This document shows, piece by piece, positions 31,011 to 42,439 of a stretch of 64,000 nt of DNA. Made by a program: the position numbers and the translations under genes. The notes beneath the pieces were generated by a model. The model made no database searches and had not been told where the DNA came from. It saw only the letters and a list, made by a program, of their open reading frames with translations. Source of the DNA: Periplaneta americana (lineage: Eukaryota; Arthropoda; Insecta; Blattodea; Blattidae); contig NC_091119.1 of the NCBI RefSeq assembly GCF_040183065.1, positions 186,476,543 through 186,540,542 on the forward strand, in the 5' to 3' direction. The first letter of the stretch is position 1; each line of letters opens with the position of its first letter.

Positions 31011-31870
31011 CTTTTATCATTGCTTATCTACAATTTTAAACGTGTTTAATTTTATTGTAAACCATTTTTACTTATATAATTAATTGTGCAATTATTGTTA
31101 TTAATTATTGTTGCAATCTCACATAATCGTTTGATTGCTGATACATCGAAGAAAAAACGATACAAATAAAAGAAATTAACGTGGGAGGAAAAAAACTATC
31201 ACTTAGTTAAAAGCATGCTGTTCAAAATTAATATCAGTGTAATTCGATTCCCATTGGTCAATGAGCTCGTTCATGGTAATATCAATTGAATTTTGTGTAC
31301 TTAATTTTTAATATCTTATTTTAGCTATCATAAACCATTGATTTCATTTTTAAATTCTGAAGAAGTTGAGTATAAAAGTGTTAAATTTAACCTCAATTGA
31401 TCGCCATTCATTCCACAAACATTTAGAAGTTTTACTACACATCTCAGAAATTGTGCCTTTGTCGTGCGTTCAGTCTACGCACAAATATCTTGTTTCATTT
31501 TTTAGAACATCAGTGAATATCGATATTATGGTGGTATGTATGTTTCACATGTATTTTATTTCTATTTCCAAATACGTATATTTGAGCGGGTATTGTTTTC
31601 TTTCTTTGTTATTTTTCTGTGAAGTGCAATAGCGATATCAATAATTTGGCAAGTCACGTATGATGCTTTTTTTTTTTTTGCTGCCCTGTTGGTTGTATTG
31701 GAAAAATCCACAATACAGTGATATTATTTTCCTTGTGACAGCTTTCGGATAATGTAGACAACACTGTTCCGCTGTGATCAGTTCCATGTTCTTATACGTA
31801 TATGTATTTCATAACGTAGCAATTTACATTCAACGTTATAATGTAATATCTATCAAAGACATCCAGAAAA
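31011..31870. other. no recognisable feature
   Basis: AT-rich; an 88-codon open frame at 31366 matches nothing I recognise. Poly-T at 31668-31679. Confidence 0.55.
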
Positions 31871-31875
31871 GACCT

Positions 31876-32455
31876 TTCTTTCTTTCTCTCTATATTTCTT
31901 TCTTTCTTGTATCTCTTTCTTTCTCTCTTTCTTTCTTTTCTCTATTCCTTCTTTTCTCTCTTTCTTTCTTTTCTCTTCCTTTCTTTCTTTGTTTCTCTGT
32001 TTCTCTTTTTCCTCCCTCTCTTTCTTTTCTTTCCTTCTTTTCTCTCTTTCTTTCTTTCTTTTCTTTCTATTCTTTCTTTCTCTCTTTTTCTTTTCTCCTT
32101 CTATCTTTTCTCTCCTTCTTTTCTCTCTTTTTCTTTTCTTTCTCTCTCTCTTTCTTTCTCTCTTCTCTCTCTTTTTCTTTCTTTCTTTTCTCTCTCTTTC
32201 TCTCTTTCACTCTCTTTCTTTCTTTCTCTTTTTGTCTTTTTTTCTCTCTTTCTATCTTTCTTTCTCTCTCTCTTTTCTCTCTTACTCTATATTTCTTTCT
32301 TGTATCTCTTTCTTTCTCTTTTTCTTTCTTTTCTCTCTTTCTTTCTTTTCTCTCTCTTTCTTTCTCTCTCTTTCTTTCTTTTCTCTCTCTTTCTTTCTTT
32401 CTCTCTCTTTCTTTCTTTCTTTCTCTCTTTCTTTCTTTTCTCTCTTTCTTTCTTT

Positions 32456-32488
<33 letters not shown>

Positions 32489-32972
32489 CTCTCTTTTCTC
32501 TCTTTCTTTCTTTCTTTCCTTCTTTCTTTCTTTCCTTCTTTCTTTCTTTCTCTGTTTCTGTTTCTCTTTTTCCTCCCTCTCTTTCTTTTCTTTCCTTCTT
32601 TTCTCTCTTTCTTTCTTTTCTTTCTATTCTTTCTCTCTTTTTCTTTTCTCTCTTTCTTTCTTTTCTCTCTTTTTCTTTTCTTTCTTTCTCTCTCTCTTTC
32701 TTTCTTTCTTTCTTCTCTCTCTCTTTTCTCTCTCTTTCACTCTCTTTCTTTCTTTCTCTCTTTTTCTTTCTTTCTTTTCACTCTTTCTTTCTTTCTCTCT
32801 CTTTTCTCTCTTTCTCTCTATATTTCTTTCTTTCTTGTATCTCTTTCTTTCTCTCTCTTTCTTTCTTTTCTCTATTCTTTCTTTTCTCTCTTTCTTTCTT
32901 TCTTTCTTTTCTTTCTTTTCTTTTCTTTCTCTCTTTCTCTCTTTTTTCTCTTTCTTTCTTTCTTTCTTTCCA
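31876..32972. repeat. 1.1-kb (CTTT)/(CTCT) pyrimidine array
   Basis: Almost pure C/T on the plus strand. Larger duplications are visible: the segment with TGTTTCTCTTTTTCCTCCCT occurs at about 31995 and 32560, and TTTCTTGTATCTCTTTCTTT at about 31905, 32294 and 32832. All overlapping open frames (up to 422 codons, Phe/Leu/Ser) are artefacts of the repeat. Confidence 0.97.
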
Positions 32973-33119
32973 AATTCTTGACACAATATACAGGATAATG
33001 CACGACATTCTCCCCACAGCGGTCTATAGAGGTGATTCCTGATGTTATTTGGAACAAAAAATGTAAATAAATTAGTGGGATCATATTCATAATTGCGAAG
33101 TTACAACACATTTTCGAAA

Positions 33120-33270
33120 CGCGTCACAGTCAATGGAATGCAAGGCTTGTTTCTACCATAACACCCTTACATTACTGCATCTGGGAATGGATGAAAGACA
33201 TCGTATATTGGTTTAAGGTAGAAACAAACGAAGAGTTGCTTCACCGCATTCTGGATGCTACATGAATATA
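33120..33270 (+). pseudogene. mariner/Tc-type transposase scrap
   Basis: 33170-33262 reads TLHYCIWEWMKDIVYWFKVE followed by TNEELLHRILDAT and a stop. It resembles the 'WG..KD.VY...V.T..EL..RI' tail after the last catalytic Asp of mariner/Tc-like transposases. Only about 35 codons survive and the DDE residues are not visible. Confidence 0.5.
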
Positions 33271-33479
33271 GTTTGCACCTCGTTATTGCTTTAGTGTTGT
33301 GTTTATATAGAAATAAATATGAACTATCGTAAACAACGTTTTATCAGTATTTACTTGTCTGGCATATACAATACAACATTATTTTATTTACACATTATGC
33401 ATTGTACTAACATCTATGCTAATAATAAATCTGTAGCCGAAATTTTTCTGGTAATTTTCGATTTTTCAAAAATAATTGG

Positions 33480-34479
33480 TCCTAACATATATAATTAACC
33501 ACCCTGAAACCGAAAATCGCTTTTTTGAAATTTTTGTTTGCGTGTTTGTCTGTCTGTCTGGATGTTTGTTACCTTTTCACATGATAATGGTTGAACCGAT
33601 TTATATGAAAATTGGAATATAAATTAAGTTCGTTGTAACTTAGAATTTAGACTATATGGCATTCAAAATATTTTATTTAAAAGGGGGGGGGGTTATAAGG
33701 GGGCCTGAATTAAATAAATCGAAATATCTCGCTTATTATTGCTTTTTGTGAAAAATGTTGCATAACAAAAGTTTCTTTAAAAATGATTTCCGATAAGTTT
33801 TATTCTATGCAAAATTTTGATTGGACTGATATTTAAGGATATACAAAACTTTTAAAATAACAATATAGTACATTTTCACCGCCGCCTCAGATTATAACGT
33901 TGTTGTTCCTGCAGTAAGTCCTATATGCAAAATATAAAATTTTTGAGTAGGAAGAAAAAAACATATTTATTCATTCCATGGCAATGGTACATAGGAGATC
34001 GTGAATTCTTACATTTTCAAAAGAAAGAAATATAATTACATATCACTATATATGCTGTATCACTATTTAAGTTATTTGAAGGGTTCAAGAACCATAGAGG
34101 GCCAAGCGTCATTTACTGAAGACGTAGAAAACAAGGGTTAAAATTAAGTTATTACCATAATTCAGTGGAAACATATAGCAAGTAATATAAAGTTTACACA
34201 TTAAAACTAAATGATATGTAAATCTTCATTAAACTATGGTTGCATGTAATAACAAATAAGAAACATGTTAAAGGAATTGTCATTGCACCAAACGAGTGCT
34301 CTCTGGACCAAAATGACCGCATTTTAATTATTTAAATACGATTTAAATTAAGTAACATATTAAACGATTTATCCTTCTATCAAACACGAATGTTCCCTGG
34401 ATCAAACGTCCTATTTTAATTATGTAATTACTTTATATTTATTTCTAACGGGTGCAGCGGAGCGCACGGGTACGGCTAG
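33480..34479 (+). mobile_element. non-autonomous Helitron
   Basis: It begins TCCTAACATATATAATTAAC at 33480 and ends GGGTACGGCTAG at 34479, followed by T: a 5' TC start and 3' CTRR end. A GTGC-AGCGGAGC-GCAC hairpin at 34452-34467 sits just before the end. The subterminal TGTCTGTCTGTCTGG...AACCGATTTATATGAAAATT is typical of insect Helitrons. No Rep/helicase coding capacity. The length is 1,000 bp. Confidence 0.8.
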
Positions 34480-35004
34480 TAGGTAATAAAAATTGTTGGT
34501 TGCATATTGCATGACTTCAGGAATACTTCAGTGCTTGTCGATCGATGGACGTTCGATTCAAAGAGTGAACAGTCTCGCTATTCTGCAGACGCTGTTTTTA
34601 TTCTGCACGCCTTCTTTACATCCTCTTGCCTTTTTGACGCGGTTTGCTCTTTACTCCTTATGCGATAAGGGCTCCTGTATCACAATTGAGTCATTCACAT
34701 TTTCCAATACACACTCCTGAAGTGGCTTTAGTTTCGAGCATGCAAATTGCAGCAGAAGCGAGTGATGAGAAAGATATTCTTTTTTCCCCTCGCTCAGAAG
34801 TGATGTCTTATGTAAGAGCCAAAAGCATATTACAATGTCAGATAATTCCTAAGATACTCCTCACATACGGAAGCTAAATATGTAGTGCGATGTTGTATCA
34901 GTGTCCAGGTTTTCTGAATTTAAAGAATCTCAAAGATAAACCAAAATGTTAGACTGAAACAGGTCTAAGGCGCAGCTTTAATTCCGGCCCAAGATGTATA
35001 ATGA
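34480..35004 (+). other. mostly unassigned; LINE scrap at 34930-35000
   Basis: 34938-35000 reads PKC, stop, TETGLRRSFNSGPRCIM, resembling the AGLKHSINFGPRLY motif of the LINE family at 11956 and 58190. The rest, with two 75-codon open frames, is unrecognised. Confidence 0.4.
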
Positions 35005-35492
35005 TTTTTATGCTCGACCATGCCGAAACGTAGTAATTACACACCTGGTAGCAGCCTTTTAATGGATCTCATTAAAGTACACCTATTCATTAAAGTTCAG
35101 GTGTTCCACCAATCAGAAAATACCATTGTAGCAATATGAAAGCGCACGTATCGATTATTCTCGGATATGCAATCGAAAGACAACTAGTTCTGTTACTATA
35201 ATAATTAGCGTTAATTGTAAATAATATTCAAATAAATTAAATTTGTCATCTCGTTTTTAAATGTCTAATTCAATTTCAAGGTTATATCATGATTAATGTT
35301 TATTTTACTCTCTAGATTATATCAAGGTCAATGTCGACATTTGTTTCTCGGAAAAAAAATATACTTTCGCGTCTGCGCACATCTCACAATTTATGAGGTA
35401 TTGCACAAGGTCAGTTCCGCTCCTCAGTCAGATAAGAATGACATGAATACTTATGAATAATTTCAAGTTAGAAATATGGTCGAGCATGAAAA
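35005..35492. mobile_element. putative MITE with TTTTNATGCTCGACCAT ends
   Basis: TTTTTATGCTCGACCAT at 35005-35021 is mirrored by ATGGTCGAGCATGAAAAG at 35476-35492, one mismatch in 17. No coding capacity; the target duplication is not clear. Confidence 0.5.
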
Positions 35493-35509
35493 GTGGTATG
35501 AAACTTGAC

Positions 35510-35601
35510 TATAATGGTAATTAAGACGCTCGTATGAAAATTATAAAACTCGCTTGCGCTCGTTTCATAAACATACTCGCGTCTTAATTACTATCATTAT
35601 A
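35510..35601. repeat. inverted repeat (hairpin) of ~92 bp
   Basis: ATAATGGTAATTAAGACGC and its near complement GCGTCTTAATTACTATCATTAT flank a centre with ACTCGCTTGCGCTCGTTTCA. It could be a small foldback element adjacent to the TIR element. Confidence 0.7.
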
Positions 35602-36325
35602 GGCTCGTTGCATAATGTACTATTTAAAAGGAGAATCACAAACTGAAATCATTAAATAATAAGTTAATTTAAAAAACAAGTGCATGAAATTTTTTTTGAA
35701 ATCATAATTGTCATATTAAATTTTTATTATTTATTTTTGTCACTTTAGCACTGTCCTTTTTATGTGTTGTAATGTTTTATTGCCTTTTCATTTTTATGTA
35801 CGAGTACATTTACATTTAATATTTTAATCGTAGTTATTCCTGATAAATTTTTTCGATATAGTTCATTATTTGTCACACTCGGCTTCAAGCCTCTTGCTTT
35901 TCAAAGTGTGATTCTGTTAATAATACAATTGTAATATGTATATTTTATTATATTCCGAACATAGTTTAAGTATGATTTGGAAACAAAAGAAGCGCGTATT
36001 TTGTTTGTTTCATTTTTGTTACTATTGTGTTGTGCTTTTGTGATAATATATTTTATATTTCACTATACAGAGTGATCTGTAGCTAATGCCATTAATTTCA
36101 AGGGGTTATTCTTTTACCCTTTGCAACATAGTGGTTTTCTTTCTTTCTCTACAATTATAGCACAGATGTTCAATCATACAACCACGCCTTGAGCCTACAT
36201 CTGTATCTGAATTTTAATAAAGCCAAGTCTAATTCTAAAATCTAATGCATATAGGGATTGATAATTTTGTTTGTTTTTATTCCCTAATGCAAGCAATTCA
36301 AGCATACAGGAAAAGGCGAGCTCAG
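35602..36325. other. no gene; short dispersed motif at 36066-36116
   Basis: ATACAGAGTGATCTGTAGC, TAATGCCATTAATTTCAAGG, GGTT resembles 51872-51925, so the two are probably fragments of one interspersed element. Otherwise AT-rich. Confidence 0.45.
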
Positions 36326-36640
36326 TCGTCTTCTCTGAATCCTTGGTTATCATCTTCTCTGAATCCTTGGTTATCATCGTCTTCTCTGAATCCTTGGTTA
36401 TCATCTTCTCTGAATCCTTGGTTATCATCGTCTTCTCTGAATCCTTGGTTATCATCGTCTTCTCTGAATCCTTGGTTACCATCGTCTTCTTTGAATCCTT
36501 GGTTATCGTCGTCTTCTCCGAATCCTTGGTTATCGCTGCCTTCTTTTCTTCATTATCCTATTCTCTGTATTCTTGGTTATTGTTTTCTCAGAATCATTGG
36601 TTATCGTCGTCTTCTGTTAATCCTTGGTTATCACCTTCTC
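36326..36640. repeat. 24/27-bp minisatellite (TCTTCTCTGAATCCTTGG)
   Basis: About eight good and three degenerate units of TCTTCTCTGAATCCTTGG plus TTATCATC(GTC). Unit lengths of 24 and 27 keep both strands' frames open, giving ITKDSEKT repeats on minus and SSLNPWLS on plus. Not taken as a gene. Confidence 0.92.
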
Positions 36641-37255
36641 CTTTTTTTTCTTCATATTTCATTTTCGTCCTCGTCTTTCCTGATTGTCTTTTTCGTCGCT
36701 TTACGCTTAGCTCTTATGTTCGCCTTCTCGTCTTTTTCAGTTATAAATAGTCTTTATTCCTCTCATTGTTGTTTGAGTAACTCCCTGACGTGCCAGGGAA
36801 TAGTCGAACCTTTCTCTCTAACTGCAGTGAATAATATAGTAAAAGCATAAATTCGAGGCTACAGGTGTATAACAATATTGACAGAGAGCTGAGGAATTCG
36901 AGAAATATTAGCAGAATAAATTTTATATTCTGTACTTGTAGAATTATATTCCTAATAACATAAATTCGACTTGGAACCTGATTTCCAACAGGGACAGTCG
37001 ATATTCTGAACATTCGTCCATTTAAACCAAGGAAACGAATAATTATTATAGTTAAATATTACGCTAGTGATGAAATGATGCATACTCTATTTTATTTTCA
37101 GGTATGTTGCCTGCGTTCTACACCATGAAAAATAACTTCTGCATTCAAGTTGCAACTAATGTAAGTAGCGATCATATGTTACTACGCAACTGTTAACCCT
37201 TAAATTGATGAAGTATCCTAGAGGATACAACAGTTTAATTTATGCCATAACAGTT
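36641..37255. other. no recognisable feature
   Basis: Mixed sequence between a minisatellite and the dispersed repeat; nothing identified. Confidence 0.5.
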
Positions 37256-38022
37256 AATAGTAATATACGTTACAAGAGCGGTATGTTGACGTTTTCATGT
37301 TCGAGGTAAAGATTGAAAAAGCGAAACGTAGTTGAGCTTTTTTAATTTCCGAGAACATGAAAACAAACATACCGCTCGTGTATCGTACATTATTTTGTGC
37401 GAAGATCATTTATTACATACCTGAAAGGCGAATTTCTAATTAGTTGCAATGAAATCACCATCTTGGTTTCTGTTTAATGACGGCAACTTTAGAAAACAAA
37501 AATATCTATACTCCAGCAGGCCGTGATATACGTCTGTCTTTTTTTTCCCAGTCTATAAATGCGAACTTAAAACAAACGGTAAGGTTCTGTAATGATTTAT
37601 TTTTCATTTTAATATTTTAACAATATTATTTATATAACATATTGCAGTAATAACATCGGAATCTGGAATCTTGTTGATTTTTTCACGGCTTCCTTAATGT
37701 TACTTGTATCAGGAATACAATAGCTTTCGTGGAGTAGTAGAGTTTACTTAATTTTTGCAAATATTTAAAAACAATAATTAACAGTGCAATTTAGGTGAAA
37801 TTGCAGTGGTAAGTTTCCAATTTATAATTATTACTATGTTAAACGTCTCTAAAAATAATATGTTAAAAGCCTAAAGCAGTAAAATGAATGTCGCGCTTAA
37901 GCGGTAAGAAGAGGGAAATTGTTATGTGTGTTAGGTTGGGAATACTGAATGTGGTATTTCACACTTACCGCGTATTGGTTCTGTGCGGAAAACAAGCAAA
38001 TACGCACGATCTCGCACAAAAT
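37256..38022 (+). repeat. ~0.8-kb dispersed repeat, copy 1
   Basis: Matches 49442-50246 almost throughout, same orientation. Near its start, GAGCGGTATGTTGACGTTTT and AACATGAAAACAAACATACC are arms of a hairpin (37275-37375). ACATTATTTTGTGCGAAGATC (37385-37405) is mirrored by GATCTCGCACAAAATAATGT at the end (38009-38028), a possible inverted terminus. No coding capacity. Confidence 0.9.
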
Positions 38023-38180
38023 AATGTGACAGAAAACAAATTGTAGGGACATGAAATGTAAGCATAATTAAAGATTAAGTTGTTTTCTTCACAGTCCGTC
38101 ACGGTTTAAGAAATACCAGTTCTAATTAAGTAAGGATTAGTGTGACTTGATTTAGCTTAATTTCCGATATGTCGAATATA
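38023..38180. other. spacer, nothing identified
   Basis: Short AT-rich stretch between the dispersed repeat and a LINE relic. Confidence 0.4.
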
Positions 38181-38720
38181 TTGCTGGATTTAATAAGAAA
38201 TCCATCAGAAAATCTCTTGGCCACGTGTTGGGTTTTTGTCGGAAAGGAGAGTTATTGCGTAACAACAGGCATCGTAGAGTCCGTGGAGCTATCGCCTGTC
38301 TTCTTCGGAACAAGGGTTGGGAAGTTCATGAAAAGGTCCACTGCATTTCTGAAGACGAGTCTCACAGAAGAGCGGATATAATAGCAATAAACAGGCAATA
38401 ACAAAAGGTTGTTATCATAGATCCAACTTTACGCATGGAGAGAGATCTGAACCAAGCTCATCAGGTTGATCAGGAAAAGAGCCCCATTTATGAACCTTGT
38501 AGTCCTTACCTTAGTGCCAAGTATAACATCCCTCTCTTCAATTGGTCAGTGACAAGTTTATTTTTTGGTGCTCGGAGTTCTTTACCAAAATTTATATATT
38601 TTTTAAAACAATTATCAATAACATCTTTCGAAATTCAAAAAATCATCTCGCAAATTCTTGAAGATTCCCTGCAGATTATACAATTTCATTTATACCACTC
38701 AGAAGGCCTTAATTAAGGAT
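38181..38720 (+). pseudogene. LINE with C-terminal restriction-like endonuclease, decayed copy
   Basis: 38208-38398 reads KSLGHVLGFCRKGELLRNNR, HRRVRGAIACLLRNKGWEVH and EKVHCISEDESHRRADIIAI, then two stops. The frame resumes VVIIDPTLRMERD, EPCSPYLSAKYNIP, SLFFGARSSLPKFI to 38716. The 'GH.LG.C' half of a CCHC finger followed by RADI...IDPT.R is the arrangement of LINEs that use a restriction-like endonuclease after the RT. The copy at 54440-55055 is the better preserved relative. The CRHC half and the RT are missing here. Confidence 0.75.
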
Positions 38721-38953
38721 ATGCTAATTTTAAATAAAATCTTTTATTTATAAGTAGGCTATAATTTTAAAGTCATCTTCTAAGATTTTATTTTATAATT
38801 GATAATCAGTGGTGCTTAAGTATTATATTTTATTTTTATAACAATACTCACATTTAATTAATTATATTATTATTTACTATTAATTCCCGGATCCTCGTGG
38901 TCATCCTTAATTAAGGCCGGGCGATCTATTTCTTTCTCTCTCTATATTAATTA

Positions 38954-39005
<52 letters not shown>

Positions 39006-39439
39006 TAGTTATGGTATAAGATCCATGAAGGAGAAATTTAACCAATCAATATACGTGGATAAATTTCCTAGTCAAATTCTCAGGAGCACTGTACCCATCG
39101 CAGCAATCTATTCTCTACTCTACAGCCTAATAAAATACCGACACTCTTTTCGCAATGTCGTTGAGCACGAGAAGTTGCCTACTTATCCGGGCGCTCCATT
39201 CTTTTTATTTAGATTAGTTCTCCTCCATTCTCCTTCTTATTGCACTTTGCATTCCATAACAAACTTGATTGATTGACATTGATTAAATCCGTGTCACCCA
39301 TTTTTTTTTTTCCAATTATTTAATATGGTGTATTTGGATTATTGAAGTTCAAATTTTGATATCTGAACATCAGAAACCTTAATTTGGATTTTTTTTTTAT
39401 TTGAATACGTCTACAGGGTTAGTTAAAAGTCCCGCACAA
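38721..39439. other. unassigned, with (TA)n at 38952-39003
   Basis: CCTTAATTAAGG occurs at 38707 and 38906. The rest, including an 83-codon frame at 39025, is unrecognised. Confidence 0.5.
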
Positions 39440-39990
39440 CCTAAATACAGTAACTGTTGAAGCATGTGGTTCAGTGACATGAAACATGGTATGTCGGGAT
39501 AACCATATACTAAGAACTCAATAATGGTATTACCGAGTTTTTCTGCTTCCGGTTTAACCGGAAGTAACTCCAACATTCTTATTTTGAATGGAACACCAAG
39601 TATATTATTTTATTTTTGAATAAAGCTCATTAAGAGCTTTTCAAAAGTACCCACACTCGATACTTCTGTACAAATTCAGTGTTGCTAAGTCAAGAAAACA
39701 GAAAAGTGTATCGAATATTAAAATTAATAAATGCACTACCTAAATAACTTTTGAAGCATACGGTTCAGTGATATGAAACTTGGTATGTGAGGATAACCAT
39801 ATGCTAAGAACTCAACAATGGTATTACCGAGTTTTTTCTACTTCCGGTTTAAACGGAAGTAACTCCAACTCTCTTCTTTTAAATGGAACACCCAATATAT
39901 ATTTTTTATTTTTCAATAAAACTCATTAAGAGCTTTTCAAAAAGTACCCACACTTGATACTTCTGTACAAAGTCAGTGTTGCTAAATAAA
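39440..39990. repeat. two tandem ~298-bp units
   Basis: 39440-39690 and 39738-39990 share GATAACCATAT(A/G)CTAAGAA, CTTCCGGTTTAA(C/A)CGGAAG, CTCATTAAGAGCTTTTCAAA and TACCCACACT(C/T)GATACTTC. Each contains the hairpin CTTCCGGTTTAANCGGAAG. Confidence 0.9.
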
Positions 39991-40139
39991 AATGGAAGTG
40001 GTGCAAGATATTCCTAACGCCTAGTTAAATCATTCCTTAAATTGTTTCTATGATCGAGTGACACATTGTAAAGCAGCTGAGGGCTACCAATTTGAACACA
40101 TAATTTAGAAGGTGAGTTAGCTTTGTTTTGTTTTTGTTA

Positions 40140-40184
40140 AGGAAGGAGTATTTTATTATTTTACTTATTTATTTGCTTACTTTT

Positions 40185-40215
<31 letters not shown>

Positions 40216-40610
40216 TTTTCAAACTTACTGATTTATTTACTTATTTATTTACATGCTTACTTACTTATTTATTTAATCATTTATTTATTTACTTATTTAT
40301 TTATTTACTCATTTATATAATTATTTACTTACTTATTTTTTAAATTATTTATTTATTTGTTTGTTTCTTTATTTTTTATTTATTTACTCATTTATTTGTT
40401 GATTTGTTTTTACTTATTTATTTATTTTTTTGTTTGTTTATTTACTTGTTTACTTATTTGTTTGTTTATTTATTTATTTGTTTATTTATTTGTTAGTTTG
40501 TTTATTTATTTATTAGTTATTCATTTATTTATTATTTATTTATTTATTACTTATTTATTTAATTATTTATTTATTTACAGTGCAAAGCTCCAATTACAAT
40601 AGACATACAA
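40140..40610 (-). mobile_element. LINE 3' tip with a 400-bp (AAAT)n-type tail
   Basis: Minus strand: GTAATTGGAGCTTTGCACTG (40604-40578) followed by a long degenerate (TAAA)n running to about 40145. The GGAGCTTTGC motif also ends the relic at 25760. The tail is unusually long. Leu/Ile/Tyr-rich plus-strand frames are repeat artefacts. Confidence 0.65.
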
Positions 40611-41901
40611 ATATTTGCTTAGAACGTAAAAATTTGCCTAGAACGTAAGTGTTAAAATAGTGTTTACAAGAATAAAGAATGGCGATCGTCTAAAACGATG
40701 TAGGCAACATTTTGTATCGATTCTGTAATAGTGAACTTACTATATTTGTATCGCAATTTATTGTAACAGTATTGTTTACGTCAAATTCATCCGAACCGAT
40801 ATTTCACCGACGTTTTCTTTTACTACAATGAATTCCGATTGACAACCAGCGTGGATATCCGAGGCTGCAGTTATGCTCAATGTAAGAAAACTACATATTA
40901 CATATGAATATGGTACGTGTAGTCTTGAAAGAGGTAATACCGACTGAAGGTACCATCACACTGAAATTCGCAGGATTATAGCGCTTCCTTATGAAGCTGA
41001 AGCCACACTTGATTGCGCCGAGTAAGAGGAATTGTATTACACTGTAGGTTTAATTTGCTTCTTGACGCAAGTGTTTGTAGGAGAAGAGGAAGACAAGAGT
41101 TCAGCGGGCCACGAAGTCAATCTAGCGAGCGGAGCGATCGGGTAGAAAGGACATGAGCTCGTGCCCCTTCTCAATCGATATAGAGAAGTTCATTATGACA
41201 GCAGCCAAGTTCATCCCCAGCTGAATTTGGTTCGCAGCCAATATGAGAGAGAATATTCCGGGTAACTGACCTCCATTCAATTCTTCGGAAGGACCCATTC
41301 ATGAGATCTCTCTATCGGCTCACAAAAGTTTAAGAGAGGAGGCGTTTTCAGCAGGGAGTCTTACAATAAAGATTCAATCAAGTGTTCAAATTCGAGCCAT
41401 AACCCTTCTTATCCTTTGCCGTGTCTGAGAGGATATCCGAAAAATATCGCTAGCTACTATTAAATGGACTGCCTTATAGCTGTGCTCAGATACCTTGAAG
41501 TTTGAGTGTACTCTTAGCTTATCAGTTTCTTCTTGGAGCAGTGCTGAGGGTAATCCAAGACAGAGTACTCTTCTCCTCTCCTTTTTACTATACTTCAGGC
41601 CGCAGATTATCTCGAATTTCTCTTTCTTTAACCCACAATTTATCATAAAATTTTGGTGATCATAATCGTGAATTTGGCTTTTGTTACCTATCCCAAATTT
41701 TAACATTTTCTTTCCTTATCCGAATAAATTTACCTATATTTTTTCTGGGAATATTTTGATCAAATCTCTAATTCTCAAATTGGTATAGATATTAGACACA
41801 TTTAAATTCGAGAAAAATAGTTCTTATATTTTGATCGCATCAAATATTTAAATTACCAGAATTGAGACTCAGACTTGAAAAAAAAGTCTTAAACATTGAG
41901 G
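40611..41901. other. unassigned; 106-codon minus frame at 41706-41386
   Basis: The minus frame begins MLKFGIGNKSQIHDYDHQNF and ends RQRIRRVMARI; no motif recognised and no splice or promoter evidence. The rest shows nothing. Confidence 0.35.
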
Positions 41902-42060
41902 GTGCTATTCATAGACATTTCTCTAGCCCGCGCTACGAGCGTGCTAAACTAGCCCTGGCTATCGAGTGATTACTTGTACAGGATTCATATCATATCATAT
42001 CGCTAACGCTGATCATCCACCAGAAGCCCGCGTTAAGAATGTCTATGAATATGGCCCTAA
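41902..42060. mobile_element. MITE with GGGCCATATTCATAGAC ends, copy 2 (inverted)
   Basis: GGGTGCTATTCATAGACATT at the left and GTCTATGAATATGGCCC at the right. The interior shares CTAGCCCGCGCTACGAGCGT, GATCATCCACCAGAAGCCCG with the reverse complement of 28567-28747. Flanks TGA and TAA fit a 3-bp TWA target with one change. (ATCAT)n at 41988-42000 is local. Confidence 0.75.
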
Positions 42061-42439
42061 ATGTGTTATAATCATTATAAGATTCCAAACTCTTGGAAGA
42101 TTTCGAAATGAAAAATATAAGAGCATTGAAGAGATTTTCAAATAAAATTCTCTTAATTTATAATTGTATCAAAATACTTAATTTATTATAATTGAAACCG
42201 TGTACACAAATTTTGGAGTTGAAACATGCGTCATTATTAAACAAAATAGAGTAAAAGATTTTGTTGCATTGTCATTGTGTATCAGTCTCTAAGTAACAAT
42301 ATCACATTTGCGTAGAAACTACAGATCAATGGTCATATATACTCATATTGTTGAATATACAATGTCATTACTCATTAACATGTTTTCGTAATAATTATAC
42401 ACAATACTAGAGGTGTCCCCTAAATGTGAATCTCATATC
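42061..42439. other. no recognisable feature
   Basis: AT-rich; nothing identified. Confidence 0.5.

Noticed and set aside
31774-33042. 422-codon Ser/Phe/Leu open frame and overlapping frames, plus Lys/Glu-rich minus frames
   Set aside because: All come from a 4-bp pyrimidine repeat; several phases are open at once, which a real gene would not show.
36195-36482. TKDSEKTMI repeat protein on the minus strand
   Set aside because: 24/27-bp minisatellite translated; the plus strand is open at the same time.
41386-41706. Host gene in the 106-codon minus frame
   Set aside because: No recognised motif, promoter or splice context; length is within chance for this amount of sequence.
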